Origin: Vibrio sp. SCSIO 43136
Lineage (GTDB): Bacteria; Pseudomonadota; Gammaproteobacteria; Enterobacterales; Vibrionaceae
Reading direction: 5' to 3'
NCBI RefSeq assembly: GCF_023716565.1
Contig: NZ_CP071848.1
Coordinates: 2,542,001-2,606,000, forward strand
Length of the DNA stretch: 64,000 nt
A program made the position numbers and the translations under genes. How positions within the stretch are numbered: position 1 is the stretch's first letter; every line of letters starts with the position of its first letter. The notes beneath the pieces are model-generated. The model was not told the DNA's origin. It did no database searches and worked only from the letters and a program-made list of their open reading frames with translations. Of the stretch, positions 58,875-64,000 are shown piece by piece.

Positions 58875-59405
58875 CTATTCTTGAGGCACGACTTTACCGA
58901 TGTAAGGAAGGTTGCGGTACATCTGAGCGTAATCGATGCCAACACCAACAACAAACTCATCAGGGATCTCAAAACCGATGAACTTTGCGTCCACTTCAAC
59001 TTCGCGGCGAGATGGCTTATCCAACAAAGTACAGATCTGAATCGAGTTAGGCTCGCGAATTTCTAGAATCTCTCGTACCTTGCTCAACGTGTTGCCGGTA
59101 TCAATAATATCTTCAACCAACAATACGTCCTTGCCTTTGATGTCATCATCTAGGTCTTTCAAGATACGAACATCACGACTACTTTCCATCGCATTGCCGT
59201 AGCTCGATGCCGTCATGAAATCAACGGTGTGGTTAAGGCCAATCTTACGAGTCAAATCCGCCATAAATACGTATGAACCACGTAGCAAGCCGACAAGCAC
59301 CAAGTTGCTGGTATCTTGGTAATGCTCGGTAATTTGCTTGCCTAGCTCTTCCACGCGCTTTTGAACCTCTTGCTCAGAGATCATCACTTCTACGGTATGT
59401 TTCAT
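58875..59405 (-). CDS. hpt: Hypoxanthine phosphoribosyltransferase
   Basis: 176 residues. The PRPP-binding signature is [14 protein letters not shown] (about 96-109); the flexible loop TASSYG and the C-terminal [11 protein letters not shown] are present. Salvages hypoxanthine (and guanine) to IMP/GMP. It is divergent from the quorum-sensing regulator, the usual Vibrio arrangement. Confidence 0.96.
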   Translation of the reverse strand: MKHTVEVMISEQEVQKRVEELGKQITEHYQDTSNLVLVGLLRGSYVFMADLTRKIGLNHTVDFMTASSYGNAMESSRDVRILKDLDDDIKGKDVLLVEDIIDTGNTLSKVREILEIREPNSIQICTLLDKPSRREVEVDAKFIGFEIPDEFVVGVGIDYAQMYRNLPYIGKVVPQE

Positions 59406-59545
59406 ACTGCTCTCGTTTGATTAATTAGTACGTCTGACAAGTATCCACTAGATTTATAGTCGAGTTGTCACTGATTGAGCGATAGTTTAGCACTCCCTGT
59501 ACAGGAAGGTTAATTTTTTGCATTGGTTGGATCTTGTGCAAAGAG

Positions 59546-59587
59546 TGATATTTCTATCATTGACAATTTGATATGCATCATTACACT
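59546..59587 (+). promoter_or_regulatory. Promoter and putative autoregulatory site of the quorum-sensing regulator gene
   Basis: TTGACA (59560-59565), 16-bp spacer, TACACT (59582-59587). Immediately upstream lies the dyad TGATATTTCTATCA (59546-59559), which resembles LuxR/HapR operators (TGATA...TATCA arms). This gives a leader of about 100 nt. Confidence 0.55.
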
Positions 59588-59672
59588 CATGAGATGTGTT
59601 GCAAAATAAAAAAACTCTAGCAGCACTGGCTTAAACTTTCTAATGCTTTGAAAGCTAAGAAAGAATTATAAA

Positions 59673-59690
59673 TAACAACGTTGGCAAGGA
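59673..59690 (+). promoter_or_regulatory. Putative Qrr sRNA target and ribosome-binding site
   Basis: TAACAACGTTGGC (59673-59685) is complementary to the conserved Qrr core GCCAAC-UGACGUUGUUA with a short bulge. It abuts the AAGGA ribosome site (59686-59690), 9 bp before the ATG. Pairing would block translation at low cell density, as known for luxR/hapR mRNAs. Confidence 0.8.
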
Positions 59691-59699
59691 AACCTATCT

Positions 59700-60314
59700 A
59701 TGGATACTGTAAAGAAGCGTCCACGCACGCGCCTGTCTCCACAAAAGCGTAAAGAACAGCTACTGGATATCGCAATTGAAGTATTTGCTCGTCGTGGCAT
59801 CGGCCGTGGCGGTCACGCAGATATTGCTGAAATTGCTCAAGTATCGGTGGCAACCGTGTTTAATTACTTTCAAACTCGTGAAGATCTCGTCGATGAAGTC
59901 TTAGGACAAGTCGAAAATCACTACCACGCATTCGTCAGTGAAAACATTGATCCCGATTCTAGCGCTGAATCTAATCTCGACCATTTCACTACCCAAGTGA
60001 TTAACGCCGCACTAGCTGGAGAAAACTGGCTCAAAGTTTGGTTTGAATGGAGCAGCTCAACACGTGAAGAAGTATGGCCGCTGTTCTTGAGCTGTAACGA
60101 AAACAGCCGCAAACGTCTTGAAGCTATGTTTGAAAGTGCACAGAATCGTGGTGAAGTGTGTGATAAGCACGAACCTTCAGTGCTTACTCACATGCTACAC
60201 GGTATCTGTTACTCGCTGTTTGTACAAGCAAATCGCAATCCAGATTCAGCATATCTAAATCAAGTGAAGCAAAGCTTCCTTGCGATGCTGTGCATCTACC
60301 AAGACCGAAAATAA
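59700..60314 (+). CDS. hapR: Quorum-sensing master regulator, LuxR/HapR/SmcR/OpaR family (TetR fold)
   Basis: 204 residues. Arg9 and Arg11 of the minor-groove arm (RPRTRLSP) are kept. The helix-turn-helix (about 39-62) reads GHADIAEIAQVSVATVFNYF then QTREDLVDEV: residue 58 is Gln where the V. harveyi LuxR I recall has Pro. The ligand/dimer domain has NWLKVWFEWS and HGICYSLFVQANR. It controls the low- to high-density switch of hundreds of genes. It has an sRNA target over its ribosome site and a terminator downstream. Confidence 0.96.
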   Translation: MDTVKKRPRTRLSPQKRKEQLLDIAIEVFARRGIGRGGHADIAEIAQVSVATVFNYFQTREDLVDEVLGQVENHYHAFVSENIDPDSSAESNLDHFTTQVINAALAGENWLKVWFEWSSSTREEVWPLFLSCNENSRKRLEAMFESAQNRGEVCDKHEPSVLTHMLHGICYSLFVQANRNPDSAYLNQVKQSFLAMLCIYQDRK

Positions 60315-60336
60315 ACGGTTTTCGTCACTGATTTTG

Positions 60337-60369
60337 AAAAAGCTTGAATCAATTTCGAGCTTTTTTTTA
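60337..60369 (+). terminator. Terminator of the quorum-sensing regulator gene
   Basis: Arms AAAAGCTTGAA / TTTCGAGCTTTT with one wobble, loop about TCAA, then TTTTTTTT. Confidence 0.9.
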
Positions 60370-60423
60370 TTTCTCCAAATTCTCTCCTATATTGAAAGTA
60401 CAACGACAAAAAAGGAGAACACA

Positions 60424-61251
60424 ATGAGTCAGAAGGCCCTAATCTCACGTCTCAATGAACTGCCAAGATTACAAAAAGTTCTGCAAGAATTGTTAGATAT
60501 GGTGAATCAGGATGATGTCGATTTTAAGCAACTATCTAATAAGATGAGCATGGAACAAGTGCTCAGCGCTCGTCTGCTGCGTATGGCTAACTCTGCGTAT
60601 TTTGGTGGTAGTCAGTCGGTATCATCGGTCAATGATGCCATTATTCGCGTCGGCAGTGGCCCGGTACGAACCTTAGTAGTGGCATCAGTGTTATCGAGTG
60701 CTTTTCCAAAAATCCCAACCCTAAACCTTGATGAATACTGGAGTGATACCTTTGAGGTCGCTGTCATCGCAGGTAAATTAGGCGAGCAATCTGGCCTTGA
60801 TGGCAATGAAGTCTTCACCACGGCAATCTTGCACAATATTGGCGAGCTGATGATCCATACCTTGGTACCAGATGAAGCCCAAGCCATCGCACAACGCGCA
60901 TTGCAGGGAGAAGATGTCTATGAAGTGCAGCGTGAGTTGCTTGAGTGTACCTCGCCTGAACTGGGTGCCATCCTCGCCAAGACTTGGCGTTTTCCATCTG
61001 AAATGGTTGATGCAATTCAACATTACCCAGATCCAAGCCAAGCGGAACAATCGCAAAAACTGGCCACTGTTCTGCACTTTGCCACCGACATTCACAAGCA
61101 GTGGGATGAACAGCAGGACGAGAAATCTAAAGCTATGTTTATAGCAGAACATGATGATGCAAGAGTGCTGCACATTTCGGCGGCATTTGGTGAGACTATT
61201 GAGTCGGTTCGAGGCAATGGAAAGGAACTGGCCAGCCAGATGGCGGCTTAA
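60424..61251 (+). CDS. HDOD domain signalling protein
   Basis: 275 residues from ATG 60424 (AAAGGAGA site). The HDOD domain spans about 15-210: LPRLQKVLQELLDMV, VLSARLLRMANSAYFG, and the degenerate HD-like LHNIGELMIH. HDOD proteins lack HD-GYP metal residues and act as protein-interaction modules in signalling. No other domain is attached. Function unknown; monocistronic between two terminators. Confidence 0.88.
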   Translation: MSQKALISRLNELPRLQKVLQELLDMVNQDDVDFKQLSNKMSMEQVLSARLLRMANSAYFGGSQSVSSVNDAIIRVGSGPVRTLVVASVLSSAFPKIPTLNLDEYWSDTFEVAVIAGKLGEQSGLDGNEVFTTAILHNIGELMIHTLVPDEAQAIAQRALQGEDVYEVQRELLECTSPELGAILAKTWRFPSEMVDAIQHYPDPSQAEQSQKLATVLHFATDIHKQWDEQQDEKSKAMFIAEHDDARVLHISAAFGETIESVRGNGKELASQMAA

Positions 61252-61280
61252 ACCATCTACTTATCAAGGCTAAAAACGAA

Positions 61281-61306
61281 AAAAGGCGCTGAAACAGCGC
61301 CTTTTT
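61281..61306. terminator. Bidirectional terminator between HDOD gene and lpdA
   Basis: Perfect 11-bp stem AAAAGGCGCTG / CAGCGCCTTTT with loop AAA and T-run. Confidence 0.94.
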
Positions 61307-61325
61307 AATAGTTTAAGCAATCAGA

Positions 61326-62753
61326 TTATTTCTTTTTCTTTGCTTTCGGGTTTGGAAGGTCAGTGACTGTACCTTCAAACACTTCTGCCGCAAGACCTAC
61401 TGATTCGTGTAGGGTTGGGTGAGCGTGGATAGTCAGAGCGATATCTTCCGCATCACAACCCATCTCGATAGCAAGACCGATTTCACCCAGCAGTTCACCA
61501 CCGTTAGTACCAACGATCGCACCACCAATCACACGGTGAGACTCTTTATCGAAAATAAGCTTAGTCATACCATCAGCACAGTCAGATGCGATAGCACGGC
61601 CAGATGCAGCCCAAGGGAATGTCGCAACTTCGTAGTTTAGACCTTCTTCTTTCGCTTCTTTCTCTGTCTTACCTACCCAAGCAACCTCTGGCTCAGTGTA
61701 TGCAATTGATGGAATAACTTTCGGGTCGAAGTAGTGTTTCTTACCAGAGATAACTTCAGCCGCTACGTGACCTTCATGCACACCTTTGTGAGCCAACATT
61801 GGTTGGCCAACGATATCACCGATTGCGTGAATGTGTTCAACGTTAGTACGCATCTGCTTATCAACGTTAATGAAACCACGCTCATCAACCTCGATACCTG
61901 CTTTTTCTGCATCGATAAGCTTACCGTTTGGTACACGGCCGATAGCAACAAGAACAGCGTCGTAACGCTCAGCTTCTGCTGGTGCTTTTTTGCCTTCCAT
62001 AGAAACGTAGATACCATCTTCTTTCGCTTCTACTGCTGTCACCTTAGTCTCAAGCATCAAGTTGAACTTGTTCTTAATACGCTTGGTGTAAACTTTAACG
62101 ATGTCTTTATCCGCTGCTGGGATCACTTGATCGAACATCTCAACAACGTCAACTTTAGAACCTAGTGAGTGGTAAACCGTACCCATTTCAAGACCGATGA
62201 TACCGCCACCCATGATAAGTAGTTTCTCAGGAACTTCTTTCAGCTCTAGCGCATCCGTTGAATCCCAAATACGTGGGTCTTCATGTGGAATAAACGGTAG
62301 CTTGATCGGGCGAGAACCCGCAGCAACGATAGCGTTGTCAAAGTTAACAACTGTTGTACCGTCTTCACCTTCAACTTGGATAGAGTTAGGACCTGTGAAT
62401 TTACCGTAACCGTTGATTACGTTAACTTTACGCATCTTAGCCATACCGCCAAGACCGCCAGTCAGTTGGTTTACAACTTTTTCTTTCCAGATACGGATCT
62501 TGTTGATGTCAGTTTGAGGTTCACCGAACACAACACCATGGTCTGCCATCGCTTTCGCTTCTTCGATAACTTTCGATACGTGAAGCAGTGCTTTTGATGG
62601 GATACAACCCACGTTTAGACACACACCACCAAGAGTGCTGTAACGTTCTACTAGTACGGTTTCAAGACCTAAATCTGCACAACGGAATGCAGCTGAGTAA
62701 CCAGCAGGACCAGAACCAAGTACAACAACTTGGGCTTTAATTTCTTTGCTCAT
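61326..62753 (-). CDS. lpdA: Dihydrolipoyl dehydrogenase
   Basis: 475-residue FAD disulfide oxidoreductase, E3 of pyruvate and 2-oxoglutarate dehydrogenases. FAD motif GSGPAGYSAA, redox pair Cys45/Cys50 (GGVCLNVGCIPSK), NAD motif GGGIIGLEMG, and the C-terminal HAHPTLHE with catalytic His. It lies 216 bp after aceF, with a hairpin and its own upstream region between them. Confidence 0.97.
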   Translation of the reverse strand: MSKEIKAQVVVLGSGPAGYSAAFRCADLGLETVLVERYSTLGGVCLNVGCIPSKALLHVSKVIEEAKAMADHGVVFGEPQTDINKIRIWKEKVVNQLTGGLGGMAKMRKVNVINGYGKFTGPNSIQVEGEDGTTVVNFDNAIVAAGSRPIKLPFIPHEDPRIWDSTDALELKEVPEKLLIMGGGIIGLEMGTVYHSLGSKVDVVEMFDQVIPAADKDIVKVYTKRIKNKFNLMLETKVTAVEAKEDGIYVSMEGKKAPAEAERYDAVLVAIGRVPNGKLIDAEKAGIEVDERGFINVDKQMRTNVEHIHAIGDIVGQPMLAHKGVHEGHVAAEVISGKKHYFDPKVIPSIAYTEPEVAWVGKTEKEAKEEGLNYEVATFPWAASGRAIASDCADGMTKLIFDKESHRVIGGAIVGTNGGELLGEIGLAIEMGCDAEDIALTIHAHPTLHESVGLAAEVFEGTVTDLPNPKAKKKK

Positions 62754-62929
62754 TTTGACCTCTTGTAGTCATTATCCCTAACAGGCTGAGTGGGTATGGA
62801 GTTGTATTTATATTCAAACCGTCAACAGTTTACAGAGATGTTAAAGGTGTGAAAAGTAATTCCATTTAGCCTGTGAGCCAGCCAACAATTCAATTGAGTA
62901 ATCCGGTGAATTGTCAGGGTATTCATCTA

Positions 62930-62953
62930 AATAAAGGCGGCTAAATAGCCGCC
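62930..62953 (-). terminator. aceF terminator or attenuator
   Basis: Perfect 7-bp stem GGCGGCT / AGCCGCC, loop AAAT; on the minus strand followed by TTTATTTA. It lies 17 bp past the aceF stop and upstream of lpdA, so it should separate E2 and E3 expression. Confidence 0.8.
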
Positions 62954-62969
62954 TCAGATTTTATTGCGA

Positions 62970-64000
62970 TTACAGAACCAGACGACGGATATCGCTTAGA
63001 CAGCCGTTTAGGTAAGTAATGAAACGTGCACCTTCTGCACCGTCAATCACACGGTGGTCGTATGAAAGTGATAGTGGAAGCTGTAGACGTGGTTCAAACT
63101 CTTTACCGTTCCACACAGGTTTCATCTCAGACTTAGATACGCCTAAGATACCAACTTCTGGTGCATTCACGATTGGAGTAAACGCTGTACCACCGATGCC
63201 ACCTAGGCTTGAGATGGTGAAACAGCCGCCTTGCATGTCTGCCGCTGTTAGCTTACCAGCACGTGCTTTCTTAGAAACTTCCATTAGCTCCGCAGAAAGC
63301 TCGTAGATACCTTTCTTGTTCACATCTTTGAACACTGGTACTACAAGGCCGTTTGGCGTATCAACAGCGATACCCACGTTGACGTATTTCTTAAGGATAA
63401 TGCTTTCGCCATCCTCAGAAAGAGAAGAGTTAAACGCTGGGAATGCCTCAAGAGCTTTTGCAACAGCTTTCATGATGAACACAAGTGGAGTGATCTTCAT
63501 GCCTGAATCTTTCTTCGCTTCGATAGCATTCTGTTCTTTACGGAACGCTTCTAGCGCAGTGATATCTGCGTTATCCCACTGTGTAACGTGTGGGATCATT
63601 ACCCAGTTACGGTGCAGGTTGGCACCAGAAATTTTCTTAATCTTAGAAAGCTTCTGAACTTCAGTTTCACCGAACTTGCTGAAGTCAACTTTAGGCCATG
63701 GAAGTAGACCAAGAGCACTGCCGTCACCTTTACCAGATGCCGCTGCTGCCGCACCAGACTCTAGGCGCTTAAGCGCTTCCTTCACGTAAGACTGTACGTC
63801 TTCTTTCAGGATACGGCTCTTACGACCAGTACCTTTCACCTTAGATAGGTTAACGCCAAACTCGCGAGCTAGACGGCGTACCACTGGTGATGCGTGAGCG
63901 TAATCGTTGTTCTCTTGGAAGTCATTCGCTGCTGGTGCTGCTGCCGAAGCTTCTTTTGCTGCTGGCGCAGAAGGTGCTGGTACCGCAGATGGAGCAGGAG
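62970..64000 (-). CDS. aceF: Pyruvate dehydrogenase E2 (dihydrolipoamide acetyltransferase), 3' part
   Basis: C-terminal 343 residues; the frame stays open to the window end. From the N-side: an Ala/Pro-rich linker (63900-64000), the E3-binding domain ([34 protein letters not shown] region), another Ala-rich linker, then the catalytic domain with active-site [12 protein letters not shown]. It transfers acetyl groups from lipoyl to CoA. Lipoyl domains lie outside the window. lpdA follows on the same strand. Confidence 0.95.
   Translation of the reverse strand, partial: PAPSAVPAPSAPAAKEASAAAPAANDFQENNDYAHASPVVRRLAREFGVNLSKVKGTGRKSRILKEDVQSYVKEALKRLESGAAAAASGKGDGSALGLLPWPKVDFSKFGETEVQKLSKIKKISGANLHRNWVMIPHVTQWDNADITALEAFRKEQNAIEAKKDSGMKITPLVFIMKAVAKALEAFPAFNSSLSEDGESIILKKYVNVGIAVDTPNGLVVPVFKDVNKKGIYELSAELMEVSKKARAGKLTAADMQGGCFTISSLGGIGGTAFTPIVNAPEVGILGVSKSEMKPVWNGKEFEPRLQLPLSLSYDHRVIDGAEGARFITYLNGCLSDIRRLVL

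Noticed and set aside
59496..59505. Palindrome CCTGTACAGG in the hpt-hapR gap as a LexA box
   Set aside because: A LexA site needs CTGT and ACAG about 8 bp apart; here they are contiguous. No other function evident.
61734..62165. 143-codon plus-strand frame opposite lpdA
   Set aside because: Antisense to a highly conserved gene, composition atypical, no start signals.

Overview
The gene content and order point to a Vibrio chromosome (large replicon). The evidence is a chitin-oligosaccharide catabolic operon of the Vibrio type, a LuxR/HapR/SmcR-family quorum-sensing master regulator next to hpt and lpdA, dksA-gluQ-pcnB-folK-panB-panC, and acnB-yacL. The species cannot be resolved from the sequence alone. 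Almost everything is core or lineage-core genome. I see no prophage, integron, transposase, CRISPR array, tRNA or rRNA.

Layout. 1-9922 (+): distal part of the chitin/chitosan oligosaccharide operon. It holds two dipeptide-type ABC ATPases, a GH9 exo-glucosaminidase-type enzyme, a glucosamine kinase, a GH20 hexosaminidase, a GH94 N,N'-diacetylchitobiose phosphorylase and a phosphohexomutase set off by an internal terminator. 10057-13801 (-): FbpABC-type ferric-iron importer with a Fur-like operator over its promoter. 13959-15545 (-): glnK-amtB with a sigma-54 promoter. 15718-18958 (-): yacL and acnB separated by a palindromic repeat. 19269-26458 (-): patatin/Omp85 protein, mrcB, hrpB. 26515-33974 (+): sfsA, dksA, gluQ, pcnB, folK, panB, panC, then a PilZ protein and an M23 peptidase. 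34048-36269 (-): tyrA and aroF under TyrR-like boxes. 36459-40560 (+): BtsSR-like two-component system and a CstA-family transporter. 40663-43820: nagZ divergent from anmK-murQ (peptidoglycan recycling). 43910-46032: a GGDEF/EAL protein whose 3' end overlaps a convergent lipoprotein gene. 46149-53861 (-): ribF, ileS, lspA, then a terminator and a hairpin repeat, then fkpB and ispH; murJ lies upstream. 54108-57920: rpsT, yadGH exporter, SulP transporter. 58150-64000: can, hpt, quorum-sensing regulator, HDOD protein, lpdA and the 3' part of aceF.

The chitin operon imports GlcNAc/GlcN oligosaccharides and splits them by hydrolysis and phosphorolysis into sugar phosphates. NagZ, AnmK and MurQ handle the chemically related cell-wall sugars. 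The strongest regulatory signals are three ACCACTYA direct repeats at exact 20-bp intervals upstream of cstA, a conserved AUU start for pcnB, a terminator stem that also reads as an NtrC site upstream of glnK-amtB, a 161-bp hairpin repeat between lspA and fkpB, and a Qrr-type sRNA target over the start of the quorum-sensing regulator. That regulator also carries Gln where the LuxR/HapR homologues I recall have Pro.

I did not find a clearly new multi-gene system. The least explained gene pair is the PilZ gene with the M23 peptidase (32590-33974).
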